Shown piece by piece: positions 38,214-50,345 of a stretch of DNA of 64,000 nucleotides. How positions within the stretch are numbered: position 1 is the first letter of the stretch; every line of letters starts with the position of its first letter. Source of the DNA: Chrysaora quinquecirrha. Taxonomy: Eukaryota; Cnidaria; Scyphozoa; Semaeostomeae; Pelagiidae. The position numbers and the translations under genes are program-made. A model generated the notes under the pieces. That model was given only the letters and a program-made list of their open reading frames with translations. It searched no databases and had not been told where the DNA came from. The stretch is from assembly GCA_014526335.1 (NCBI GenBank), contig JACTAT010000026.1:1249565-1313564 (forward strand). Direction: 5' to 3'.

Positions 38214-38767
38214 TTTGCTCTTCGTTTTGGTTTAGAAAAAGCGAAGCGCATGCGTATGAAAATGTTTGAAAAGAGAAGGGAATCGAGGAACTTTGGACAC
38301 ACGTAGGGCTGGGAATGACGGAAGGTCCCTCGGAGAGAGACATTTTAGGGAATAGATTAAATCCAAAAAGCATTTTATGTACTCTTAAATAGCAACAGGA
38401 AAATCTGGTGACGACAACTAACATGAAGTCGATGAGCAAAGACAAGACAATTTATATCAGCAAATATCATCAGCAATAAATACGACCAGCGTTTATAAAT
38501 ATATAAATATGAACTATACTAAACAGCTAAATAAGCAAACAACGAAATATATCTATACTACTCCCTCGATAATACCCATTTTAATAACAAAAACTACTAA
38601 AACTTTCATTTGTTATGGGGGTATATGGAACAAACAATAATAGAATTTTATATTGATACTGCATGAACACTTTACAAATCACTTCACCAATGAACTACTC
38701 TCGGGAATAAATGTTCATAATTTCATTTCTTGGAGTTTTCAGGCCTTTTTAAAGCAATGTTCTTCTG

Positions 38768-40735
38768 TTACTCTGTAATTTCTCCAAGGTCTTCCATCGA
38801 CACAGATAGATTCAAATCTTCTTCTTTGACGGAGAGAAAATCATCGAAACAAACACCCTTGGCCTTCAGTGAGCTTTTTCTAACATCTTCATCCAAAATT
38901 GTTACTTTTGATCTTTCTTCAGCTAGTCTAAAAGCAAGGGAAAATGTATTATTGGGGCGTGGAGGCAAAAACTATTTTAAAAATAGATGTTTGTATGTTT
39001 TACACTTAAACTGACAAGCTACCAGCCGGTCAATAGGGAATCTAGTATCTTTAGATGTTACCTCTACATTCCGAAGGCAAAAAGAGGACTTACACCAAAT
39101 CGTATTTATCGCTATTGAATTGAATTAAGGTGCACTTCTCAAACCAGTGTGGCATTAATTCAGTAAATTTTGTTTTTTAAGAAAGTTGCTCTTGTTGCTA
39201 GATCTATCGTGAAACTTTCAAGGAGTGAGAATATAAAAACCTTTGAAAATCATCCTTTCCATCTTCTTCATCGCGAATTTCCTAAGAAGAGTAGAAACGA
39301 TGATCAGTCTTGTCGTTGGATCTTTTTCTGCAGCTTCCCCTAACAGAATAAAGTTGATAGAGATTAATAATTAGAGTACTAGCTTAAGGTAGGGGGTAAC
39401 AGCGACTGCTTACTGTTTTCTGAAGACTCTGGAAGATATATGCCATATAATTTTTGGGTTCCTTGTCATCTAACGAAGCAGAGTCTTCTTGAGATCGCGA
39501 CTGATTTTCTTCTTTCCAAACCTCATCATTCTTGCCATCAGCAGCGACACTTGATTCAGCAGGAACGTTTATTTGAACTTCGGTGTGGACTGGGTTTGAA
39601 CTCTCTGAATTCTTCCCCAAATCTCCGTATAGCTCTATTGCATCTTCTTCGCATTGCTCTTCAATGGCGCTCTTCCTTCTATTCAAAGTTGTCTGGAATG
39701 TAATAAAATATATACATTACAAGAAACAGTGGAAACATCTCAGGACATACTTAAAAGCTCGACACATATTAGATATGGGTTAGTGATTAAGCAGCGAACA
39801 TTATTTGTGAGACCAACCTCCCAAGATTCAAATGACATTGCAAATGCCTCTGAAATTGTCAATGCGATGGCTTCAGCCTTGAAGAAAATTTATAGATATT
39901 AGTACGTACAGATTTCAACCATGCAGCGCGCTACGCAGGCAGTCAATAGTACAAGCCAGTAGTACCAGATTAACCTTAGGAAAAGAAGATTCTTCTTTCC
40001 AGATTAGCCTTGGAAAGACAAGACTTCAACGAATGACTTTGGTTTCCCATTCCATTCCAGTCAAGTGTCATTAAGAAGCTGGTGCAGGAATCCACGTTAC
40101 CTGAACTTTCGCTACAGTCCGGCGAGGTTTCCGGTAAGCAAAGGAGGGCTAATCATCGATGATAACGGATTGGCCCCATCAACAAAGTCAATAAAAATGA
40201 TAATTCATTTTAGAACTCACCATAGAAGACTTATGAGTCAGGAAAGCGTGGCAATAAAGATCTCTGCTTCCACCTGGCCTCGCAATAAATGCGAAAACCT
40301 TTGGGTACTGTTGATCAGCAGTGCAGTAAGACATTCTAAAACGAAATTCGGCTGTATAAAGTTTTACGCTTTCTAGTTCATTATAGTTACTGCTTTTGTA
40401 ATTGCATGTATAGGTAACACTGGAGCCCCCATATATATATAGAAGCTCCGTGCGAAAATTTTTTTGTTTACTCTAGAGAAAGAATGGATCCTTGAGATAA
40501 AATTCAAACAGAGAATATCTTAAAAACTGGCAGTGACATGCACTGAAAATGCATCGCAATGCAAAATTATGCATTAAAATCCTAAAACTGGTATTTACCT
40601 GTATAGTGGAATATCTTCTACAATATCCTAAAACGTAAAATAGTTTTGAATGATTTGTGACCATAAAAACCACCAGAGTCACAGGAGAGCGAATCGACGC
40701 TTATGGTTCTGATCTAATCCTGCTAGCTAGTTAGC

Positions 40736-40818
<83 letters not shown>

Positions 40819-40819
40819 C

Positions 40820-40878
<59 letters not shown>

Positions 40879-43303
40879 CTAGTTAAATCGTTAGTTAGTT
40901 AGTTAATTAGTTAATTAGCTAGTTAGTCAGCGTAGCTTGTATATTTGTTTGTTAGTAAGTTGGTTAATTATATAGCTAGTTAGCCCTAGCCCTACCCATC
41001 GTATAATCCCTGGCAGGGTTAAGGTTTCGGCTCATCTACTTCTGAGATCCTTGGCACTAAAGACAATTTCACATTTCACCTTGTTCGCTACTACAGCTGT
41101 GCTGTACAACAAAATGTTCCTTTCTTCCTTGCGAAAAAAGCATATCTAAGAAAATCCTTGAAATGATTAAACAGATCGACTCAACAATTGATTAGAAATA
41201 GTTTACCTTTGTTTCTATGTCTTTCAATCTAAGCATTTCTGGGGTGACTGTCATGGACAACTTTTGAAGTGCTTTATTTGATTTTGCTTTGCTCTGTTAT
41301 AAATGAATTAATGTTAATAGTTAAAGAAAAATCATACTTGAAAATTGAATTCGTAAGAAGTTTTGATTATAGAATGAAGTATCTAAAAGGAATCAAGTAA
41401 AACCTTTTTCGTCATTCTAACAAGTTCGTTCACACTGTCCTCCGTACATCCTGTGCCTTGACCAACTGGAACCTGCAGACTTCCAAGTTTCTGCAAAGGT
41501 GAACGGAAAATAGGCAGTGAGGGGGTGGTTACACGAAAACTCCTCTTTAACTTCTTCAACAAAAAGCCAATGTAATATGAGATTTAGGTACAGCTATGGC
41601 TAGTTCTTTGGTATAACAGTCGGTTGAATGCAGAGGGCCGCCCCCGGAAGCAAGGCAAGAAACAAAATCAGAGCAAAACAGGGGGCAATCAGCCCCACTG
41701 CCGTCTCCGACGTCTCTGCGAAAACTAGTGAGTGGGGGGCTTTGGGGGGTTTCAAAACCAGAAAACCCGGACGAAAATTTGGCAAAACCCGAAAACCCGC
41801 GAAAATAAGACAATTAATCCCGATAGATAATTTTCGAAGCCAAAATGTTAAATCGCTTGAGGTTTTTATCATTATACTTTTTTATTTGACTTAACTGGGT
41901 TCATTCAGTTACCAAAAATAAATATAAATGCCATATACTAACGGAATCATTGAAAATCATCGAAAAAAATTTAACATTTTCATCCTGAAACCCAAAATAT
42001 ACTAAACCCGAGCCCAAAAATTACAAAACCCGTGACTCGACAATTATCTTAAACCCGAAAACCCGCAAGATTTTAGGAGCAAACCCGAAAAGCCGATGCC
42101 GTAAATTGGCTAAACCCGCAACCCGTAAAATCCCAAAGCCCCCCTCAGTGAGAGTAAAATAACTTGATTGTCTTCTTACAGGTGACCTTACAGAAAATGA
42201 CCTTACAGGAAATCACCTTACAGGAAATGACCTGAATTTGTGGAGTGGATAATTGAAGCAATGCGATATATTCTCTGTCTTGTAAGAATGATCTTTGTCT
42301 CATAAAAAGTGATCTTTGACTTATAAGAAGCGATCAATGAGAGGTTTAAATGACTTCTGTGGAATGTATATACTTTGCCTAACAGGGAAGTAATTTGCAC
42401 CTCGTAGGAAATGACCTTTGGCATTTTCCTTATTTGGCAGTTGACCATGACTCATAATACAAACTGCCATTGTACTTAAGATTAGTGATAAGACAGCATC
42501 AAATTTAATGAATGATTTAAAATTCATGTAGGTTAAGTTTGTAGTAATAAGAAAAAATAAATACCTTGACAAAAAATGTTATCCCATCTGGCAGGTTTTC
42601 TCTAATGCTCTTCAAGTCCTTGTCTTCTTCGAGTGCTGTGTGTAAAAAAGGAAAAGTCAAAATGGTGGTGTGATATTGTGGGGGTTGTTTGCGTTAGTGC
42701 TTGCTGAGAAAACTTTTGGCAGGGTACCATGTCTCCATGCCCCTGTGCTATCACCCTATCATCATTTAGCATTACCATGAACAATGTTACACGTTTTTTA
42801 TTTTATAAGAAAGTTTTTTTCGGGCCAGTATTGAAACTTGTTTAGATATTTCATATTTTCAGTATCACAACTTTCTTGTGATTTTCTTAGGAAAAATTTT
42901 TGGAATGTAGTATTTCTGCAAACGTACAGTTCAAGGCATTGTATACGCTGCACAAATATCACGTTTTCCATAGATAATAGTCATAAGACGCATGTAATAG
43001 CAAGATGAACGACTCAACAGAAGAGCGAAAACAGAAAACAGAGCATTAAGAGTGAAAATATAAAACAGAACTTTTTGGAGTTTCAAGAATCCAGTATTGA
43101 ACTTTCTTAAGTCCTTAAGTTTTTAAGATGTTGATCACCATGCACCACTTTCTTATAAACCACTTTCTTATTAAAAAAAACGTGTATCTACTCTACTTAA
43201 GACTCCACTTACGCTCGTGTTTTCCTGCAATCTTTTCAAATTTCTTCCTCATCAATTTTGGGCTCTTTTTCAAAGCATCTGCTGCGACTTTTAGAGAGTT
43301 CAT
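38768..43303 (-). CDS. PTB/PID-domain adaptor, LDLRAP1/FAM43-like
   Basis: Ten minus-strand exons, all phases consistent: 43213-43303, 42565-42635, 41404-41490, 41207-41293, 40599-40627, 40221-40335, 39818-39877, 39414-39692, 39241-39281, 38768-38927. The product is 339 residues. PTB domain about 45-180: ITFFVKKLGSLQVP (strand 1), LSMTVTPEMLRL, IPLYRMSYCTAD, PKVFAFIARPGG, LYCHAFL, and the closing helix AIALTISEAFAMSF. The N-terminus MNSLKVAADALKKSPKL and the SYCTAD...CHAF block resemble LDLRAP1/ARH; GTGCTEDSV also recalls FAM43. Such adaptors bind NPxY tails of receptors for endocytosis. The C-terminal half is acidic and shows no obvious clathrin box. It is divergently transcribed from LATS with about 345 bp between ATGs. 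The exact orthologue is undecided. Confidence 0.88.
40723..40925. repeat. (TTAG)n microsatellite
   Basis: About 200 bp of TTAG units interrupted by TAGC, in a PTB-gene intron. It is followed by a truncated family-A SINE tail. Confidence 0.95.
41010..41090 (+). repeat. Truncated SINE family A tail
   Basis: GGCAGGGTTAAGGTTTCGG, TCTACTTCTGAGATCCTTGG and TTTCACATTTCACCTT match the 3' half of the 26.6-kb copy. The 5' half is replaced by the TTAG array. Confidence 0.55.
41728..42155. mobile_element. AAACCCG-rich element with inverted ends
   Basis: The left end AGTGGGGGGCTTTGGGG and right end CCCAAAGCCCCCCTCAGTG are inverted. Inside, AAACCCG/AAAACCCG words recur about ten times in two clusters. 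No transposase is present. It sits in an intron of the PTB gene. Confidence 0.55.
42175..42430. repeat. GAAATGACCTTACAG minisatellite
   Basis: At least eight degenerate 15-20 bp units (TTACAGGAAATGACC, TAAGAATGATCTTTG, GTAGGAAATGACC) immediately after the AAACCCG element. Non-coding. Confidence 0.7.
42790..43184. mobile_element. TIR element, TACACG family (copy 3)
   Basis: Inverted ends CACGTTTTTTATTTTATAAG and CTTATTAAAAAAAACGTG, TA at both flanks, about 395 bp, no transposase. It occupies most of PTB-gene intron 1, ending about 28 bp from exon 1. Confidence 0.8.
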
Positions 43304-43648
43304 GACTGTAAGACACGAAATATTGTTGTGGGCGGTACAGCATATATCAAGACAAGATATAGGACGTGTAAAGCATAAACAAAACAAACATTTTTGCATG
43401 TGGTTGGCCTCGTTTTGCTGTTTTTTCCCAGAATGAGGCTAATTAGCATAGGAATTTTTGTGGAATGTTATGAAAATCGCGCATGCGTTTTGGTGGTTTC
43501 ATTTCACAGAAAGGACAAAAATCTTGCGGATTTTTCATTCTTGTAGATTTGGAAAATGTTAAGAATACAAAAAGAAGATATTTAGCGCCGATCTGATGTT
43601 GTTGATGCAGAATGTTGTTATCCTACTAGCAGGGAAATTAATCTCAAG
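43304..43648. promoter_or_regulatory. Bidirectional promoter region, LATS / PTB adaptor
   Basis: About 345 bp separates the PTB-gene ATG (43303, minus) from the first LATS Met (43649, plus), or 438 bp if LATS starts at 43742. No TATA box stands out in either direction. Co-regulation is inferred from geometry only. Confidence 0.5.
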
Positions 43649-46600
43649 ATGTATTTGAAGATCATGATTGCTGAAAAACGTATAAACGCAGGCCGTGTTG
43701 TGACTAGGCCATTATTTTTTGACCACACATTCAGCACAAATATGGCTGGAATTGGAAGGGGAGATATGGGTATGAATAAGCAAAACAGGCAGATTCCAAC
43801 ATCTACAAGCCATGCATTACGTGATGTAAGACAAAGTTTGAAACAGCTGCAAGTTAGTGGCCATACAACTTCAATCCAAAGTGATCAATCAGCTTTTATG
43901 ATCAACAATGAAGCCCAAGCATCTTGGAATGCCAATTATCCACATGCAGATAAGCGATATACAAGGCATGCTAAAGCATTAATGGAAATCAAGAATAGTC
44001 TGCAAAGTTATGAAGTTGGTGGTGATGTCGATAAAACATTGTTAGATCAATGCGTTGCATGGGGATATGATGAGGTATAATGTCATTCAAAGATGCAGAA
44101 ATTCTGTTTTCATTTCGAAATTCTGCTGTATAGATTTGTAAAACAATGTCCTGAACCCTTCCAGGTTGAATGAAACCCTTTTGCAACTTTGTGGTTACAA
44201 GGTAACAGGTTAACCTTGTCACATTGCCTCAAAGAGTGAGCAATGGCAAGTGTGTTGTGACTTGGTCCTGTGGCAAGTCGACCAGAAACCTGGTTAAAGT
44301 GGTAGGTTTTGTATCCACTGAGCCTGGTCTGCAGAGTGTGTGAGTGGTGCAGCTGAGATATTTTTGCTCAAATCATTCTGCGCACTAGTGCATCATTGTT
44401 CTATTGTTTCTGTGCAAAAGAGCCTTTGTTAAAATCATATTTTGCCCCTGCACCAGCAGTTTCTTTACAATTGTGTACCCAAGATCTCTTTGCAACGATG
44501 GACACTCTGCAAACTGGCCCTGAGATCTCCTTGCATGGGAACTTATCCAGCCTAGAGAGTTTGCTCTTTGTTGCGATAGCAGGAAAGCAAAAAAAAAGCT
44601 ACGTGTGTAATTCTATAGCATATATTTTGCACAGTCCCTGCATTTGTGATGTAAAATCCAGGGTTTATTTTTTATCTGCAAACCCGAGATAGTTACATAA
44701 TTCTTATGATTGTTTTTTACAGGATGTGGCAAGAGAAACCTTGAAAGCAAACCGTGATAAAGATTTTGGTGTTGTTCTTGCTACTCTCAACTCTCTTACT
44801 GAATTATCAGGAAGAAAATTTGTCAAAAATATTGCACCTGGAAGTTTGCAGTACGCACGAGCTAATCCATCAACATCAATGGCAACAACTTCAAGTAATG
44901 CAATGCGAGCAGCAGCAAGACCTGATCCATCTGGTATACAATCACAAAACCCCAAATTATATGGTATGCCCCAAGCATCCAACTGGAACCAAACAAGTTC
45001 AGTGGCACAAAGTGCAAGTAATGTTTACATAAAAAGTCCTGCCCTAGCTCCAGGCAGACTCACTGGTGCTAATCGTGGGTTTAAAGTGTCAGCCTCAATA
45101 TTTGAGAACCTTTTCCTTAACAGTATCGTTTGATTCAAGAAATAGCAGAGTACAGTACTAGAAATAAGCCTCGATAGGTCTAGGGACGGGACCCCTCTGA
45201 CCATCTGGCCTATACTTGTCTCTGGTTGATGTTGGGCCTGTTGTTTAAGGTATCCAAAATTGGTGCTTCTTTTAAGAATGTTAAAAGCGCTGCGTCAAGC
45301 GCAAAAACAGTCCCCCTGCTCTTTTCGGACGAGCATCTTTTATAAGAGAGTGGTTTATAGAACATTTGGTACTGGGTTTTGAAAAGTAAGAAAGTATCTG
45401 CAGTAGCTATCACCTGATTTGCAGAAATGCTTCAAGATATGTAAAATTTCTATCATAAGACTTAAGTTAAGGTAACAAAATTGCTGATTTTTTCATCACT
45501 AGTACTGAAAATTGCTGGATAATAAAGAAATTTTCAGTGCTGGGGCAGATCAGTTCAGTTGTACTCGACTCATTCGAAACTTTTTGATAAAAGACAGCAT
45601 TGAGCCTCGGTGTCAAAAAACCAGTCTAGCCTCTTTCTTTTATTGTCGTAACCACACCATGACACCATCTCTGTTCTATGAAACATCTGAGCCGAGCCAC
45701 GAGGTCTTTTTTATGCGCATCTTTTTCTGACGAAATGGCTGACAAACAAGCACGTGAACTTACAGAGATTTTGAAGCGGGCTCAATCTCTAGTTCAAAGA
45801 ATGAGTCCTGCTCCGTTCACCAACGCTTTTGCCTCGGGTCTTTCAGGGGTATTATTCACGAGATTTCCAGCAAGATCAAGAAGTTATAACAATTCATCCA
45901 ATCCTGCAATCTCTACACCGTTTGTGTGGCTGTACTGAAATCGTAAAAGCGAGTTTCTGAGAAAGTCAATACGAAAATAAATGGAGTCTTGAAGGTTCTT
46001 GTCAAAAGCTCCATGTTGACAGTCGTGCAAAATTCTTTCAATTGAACGGCTCACCTCATGTCTTAAACGATCTTCAAAAGAACATTTATCCGCAGCAAAC
46101 AAGGCCACGATACCATTACTAAACCAGGTATCTCTTCCACTGATCCTGTCAGAGTGGACAGAACTCAGCAATTTAATTTAGGAGAAAGAAAAATTTCTGA
46201 CAGTACTATTAGTAATTTCCCAGAAGTTAGGCTAAGGCAGAATAGACCAAGCAGTCGTGATGCTCAGAAGCGGTGGTCTGCTGACGTTTTGCAAAAAGTA
46301 AAGGCTTATGAACTAGAAAATAAGAGAAGCTCACTGGCATTTGAAGTAGGGGGTGAGAAACGATCTCTGTTTGATGTGCCTAACAAGCCACCACCACCTT
46401 ATCCAGGGCCTAGCCAGCCAGAAGCCAGACACGAGACATGGTATGGAGGTGGAAAGTTTATGCCGAAAAATGGAAATATGATGAAAATGGCAAGCATGGA
46501 GAATATCGCTAAAATAGGAACAGACCAAATGAGAATGCATGTTGGAGTGAATGACACGAGAATACCCTATGGGACGCAAGAACACATTGAGCATCAGAAC

Positions 46601-49346
46601 GTAGCTGCGTCAATTAGTATTGCAAAGAACCAAGATATGCCTATGTATGTTAATAAGAATATTGGGAAACAAATGCGAGATCCTCCTCCATATCATGCTG
46701 TTCCTCATCGACCAGTTCAAAGAACTTACAGTCCCAACGAGAGAGCAACGGTAGTACAAGGTGCTAAAACATATTCTGCCGTACCATCACAACCACCGTA
46801 CCAACAAACATCTGTGCAACAATGGATTCCAAGCGACAACGTGATGAACTCATTTGTGCCTATCAAGCAAACTAGGATAGGCGACAATAACTATTACTCT
46901 CAAGATGAAGAGATCCTGTCTCACGGCTCCCCGCCGCCATATCAAAGTTTTGAACAAATGACGCCAATGGAAGAGAAACGCCTGTCGTCTAATTCAGATG
47001 CTGAATCAAGTGCGTCAAGCAAAAGAGCATCTATGGTTTTCAATGATGACATCATCCCACAGTCAGACTCCTCTGGTAGTTCATCACCTACTGCTGAAAA
47101 AGTCGAAAGCCGTTGTTCACCCCTTCCAATGACTAGCTCTCCATACCACACTTTAGTTATTCGTAACAGTGATAAAAGCGAGACAAAAATGAATCAGAGG
47201 CTACCAAAGAGGATACGGAACCGTTTAACCCGCGCTTAAAAAGCTGCTCGACGCAAGCTTTTAAATTCTACATGGAACAACACGTTGAGAACGTGTTAAA
47301 GTCACGTGGATTGAGAGAAAAGCGCAAGAAACAGCTGGAAATAGAAATGCAGAGAGTTGGATTGTCAGGTGAATCGCAAACGGAGATGAGGAAAATGTTA
47401 GTGCAAAAAGAATCGAATTATATTAGAATGAAACGATCCAAGATGTCTAAGTCGTTATTCGCGAAAGTGAAGACATTGGGAATGGGTGCATTTGGTGAGG
47501 TAGCCCTTGTGAGGAAGATTGATTCCAATGCGTTATATGCAATGAAAACATTACGAAAGGCGGATGTGTTGAAACGAAATCAAGTTGCTCATGTGAAGGC
47601 AGAGAGGGATATTCTAGCCGAAGCAGATAACGAGTGGGTTGTCAAGCTTTACTATTCATTTCAAGATGCTACTAATCTTTATTTTGTCATGGAGTACGTT
47701 CCAGGTGGCGACCTCATGGCCTTGTTAATCAAAATGGGAATCTTCAGCCACGAATTAGCAAGGTTCTACACTGCAGAGTTAGTCTTAGCCGTTGAATCTG
47801 TTCATAAGTTAGGATTCATTCACCGGGATATCAAACCAGATAACGTTCTAATTGATCGCAATGGACATATTAAATTAACCGATTTCGGTCTTTGTACTGG
47901 GTTTCGATGGACACATGATTCCAAGTATTATCAACAAGATCCAAATCATGCGCGACAACCTAGCATGGAACCGGAAGGAGGTTGGGAACAAATGCTGATG
48001 GATGGGCCGTGTGACTGTGGAGATATACTGAAGAAATTTGATTTCTGTAAACCGCTGGATAGAAGAGCTGCGAGGCAGCATATGAGATGTTTGGCGCATT
48101 CATTGGTTGGCACGCCGAATTATATCGCACCTGAAGTCTTGCTGCGCATACCATATACGCAGTTGTGTGATTGGTGGTCAGTTGGTGTGATTATGTATGA
48201 AATGCTTGTGGGTCAGCCGCCATTCTTGGCAAAATCACCAGCAGAAACTCAAATGAAGGTTGGTTACTTTCATATTTTTTTATTTTCCTTGTCATCGTTG
48301 TTGTCATCATTGTCCATGTCAGTTGGGTAATAATGATTGAAGGACCGTAAAATTGTTGCGTTTATTAGGTGCGCTGTTTGTTAGCTGTTTTTTTTTGTTA
48401 AACGTGTTCCTACCCGTATCTTGACTCAAAATAAGAGATTTAGTTTTACTACCTTTCAGTGCTATTTGTATGCCCGAAAGTGTTTCCGCTGCTCATCGCA
48501 ATTTGTCAGCACTTGTACTACCAGTAATATAAGTTCCGGAGAGCAGCTCATTTCCACTGACTGCTTCCAGTTGGTGCCGAAATCCTTAGGCTCTGCTCTG
48601 TCCTACATGTCCACTATGTAGACTGCTGGCTTTTGAATCTGTAGGTAAAAATTGGTAAACACTTGGGTGGAACGTAATCTTGGAACTGCATTTTAACGGC
48701 CTAACCAGCCGAGCTCCCTTTCTCCGTCAATTCGCTCTAAAGAGACGCTTTTTGACTCTGCATTCTATTTATCTTCTTGTATCTAGGTGATATATTGGCA
48801 GAATACACTCCGAATTCCAAAGCAAGCTAAATTAACCCGTGATGCTGAGAATTTGATCATCAATCTCTGCGTCGATCCAGAACGTCGATTAGGCAAACAT
48901 GGAACTGACGAAATAAAGAAGCATCCATTCTTCAACGGTGTTGATTGGGTGAATAGTTTGAAAGATAAACCCGCGCCATTTATACCAAAGATACGTCATG
49001 CTACGGATACATCTAATTTCGATCCAGTCCCCGAGAAAGAGACTTCTGATGAGCACGATGATTTAATCAATGAAGAGAAACGCCAGATCATCGAGAAAGG
49101 ACCCCAGCATGCCTTTTATGAGTTTACGTTTAGAAGATTCTTTGATGAGGTGGGCATCCGCAAGAGATAACGATGGAAAACGGTGCTAGGCCGCTTGATA
49201 ATGACAGTCAATCGAATAATATGGTTTCACAGAATAACAAACGTACGGCGACACAAAGTGATAAATCGGTGACTGTTCCTAATAAGGTCGCAGCACCACC
49301 TATCATGCCTATGAAACTGGATGATAAAGCTCCTGTTTATGTCTAA
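43649..49346 (+). CDS. LATS: Large tumor suppressor kinase (LATS/Warts), Hippo pathway
   Basis: Exons 43649-44074, 44723-45078, 46153-48258, 48787-49346; about 1149 residues if two single-base gaps are allowed. N-terminus: ALMEIKNSLQSY block and a UBA domain split by intron 1 (CVAWGYDE / DVARETL). PPxY motifs for YAP binding: NKPPPPYPGP, RDPPPYH and SPPPYQSF. Then the MOB-binding MEQHVENVLKSR segment and an AGC/NDR kinase domain: GMGAFGEV, YAMKTL, HRDIKPDN, DFGLCTGFRW, activation site AHSLVGTPNY (near residue 909) and hydrophobic motif FYEFTFRRFF (near 1071). It ends KAPVYV like vertebrate LATS. Two frame breaks: near 47185 (A-run) and near 49150 (after FFDE). Without the second, translation would stop at 49170. 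An alternative start is Met 43742. Nuclear/cytoplasmic kinase that phosphorylates YAP/Yorkie. Confidence 0.95.
45240..46152. other. LATS intron 2 with antiparallel ORFs
   Basis: The intron carries a plus-strand frame starting ATGGCTGACAAACAAGC (45735, 67 codons) and, overlapping its end, a minus-strand frame of about 95 codons (45884-46171). Both show ordinary residue composition but no family I recognise. They may be remnants of an inserted gene or transposon. Confidence 0.35.
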
Positions 49347-49451
49347 TGAATGGAATATTACGCACTTAGATAATGGAACTATGATAATACTATACGGTAA
49401 GAAGCATTAATCAATTTTTATCATTTGTCCATTTCATGTATTTCTAATTAG

Positions 49452-49457
49452 AATAAA
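49452..49457 (+). terminator. Polyadenylation signal of LATS
   Basis: AATAAA about 105 nt downstream of the KAPVYV stop codon (TAA 49344-49346). Confidence 0.65.
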
Positions 49458-49884
49458 ATTCTGTGGATGAAGCCTGGCTCTCATATGATCTGTTGCATAT
49501 TGCGCGATCGTGAGATTTCACGTCAAAATATCAGAAGATCATATCGTCAAAAGAGCATAACTGCGAACGGACAGCATTATGTTTGCAGCCTGTAATTTTA
49601 AGGTCAATCTCAAACAATCCTGAAGTCGGAGGATCTGGATCTGGAATGGATTATACTTAAACGATTTCTAAGGTTCATTTCCGATATGTTTACATGCTTG
49701 ACTTTTATCCTTTGTGACTGTCTAATACAATCGCGTGGTCGTCTTGGATCGTAATGGTCATATGGCAACCAGGCTTAAAATGCCAGGAAAATAATGGCGT
49801 CAGTTTCAGTAACTGTCACGAAAAACAACCTTTATTAACCTATGTTCCTATTCAGACTGTTGACAGATTCTGACGGCTCTATGT

Positions 49885-50345
49885 GGTGTGTAGCTGATGA
49901 CGTGATAATATGCAAGATGTTTATTCATGACGTCATTTGTGTATGTTTGATGACGTATTGTGACGTAAAAGCCGATGCTTGTCGTAATGACGTAAGCTAA
50001 TGGCGTTCATTGAAGACTGCTGACGACGTTTTAGCTGATGACTAATAATGACGTTTGCTGATACCGTATGGTGACGTAATGACTGAGGCATAATGACGTA
50101 TGTTTATGACGTGCTGATGACTCAATCAATACTTATTGCTGACGAATGATTATGACGTTTTTATGAGGTCATTGATGTGTGTTGATGACGTATATTATAC
50201 ACGTTGGTGATAAAAATGGAGTTAATGACGTGCGTATATGATTATGTATACTGACGGAAATTGATGACCTACACTGTTTTTGATGACGTATATTGACGTA
50301 GTTGATGACGTACATCATATGACCTATTCTGATGACGTTGAAATC
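49885..50345. repeat. TGACGT-rich array
   Basis: About 16 TGACGT words in 460 bp, many as GATGACGTA, one as the full palindrome ATGACGTCAT. Spacing is irregular (10-40 bp) and the words are joined by TGAT/ATGA. TGACGT is the half-site of CREB/ATF factors. It may be a decayed minisatellite rather than an enhancer. Confidence 0.75.

Noticed and set aside
40723..40925. Telomere-type repeat
   Set aside because: TTAG is a tetranucleotide microsatellite inside an intron, not TTAGG or TTAGGG.
48259..48330. Read-through extension of the LATS kinase frame
   Set aside because: AAATGAAG|GTTGG is a donor, and the conserved kinase continues at 48787 with VIYWQNTLRIP; the extra residues are intronic.
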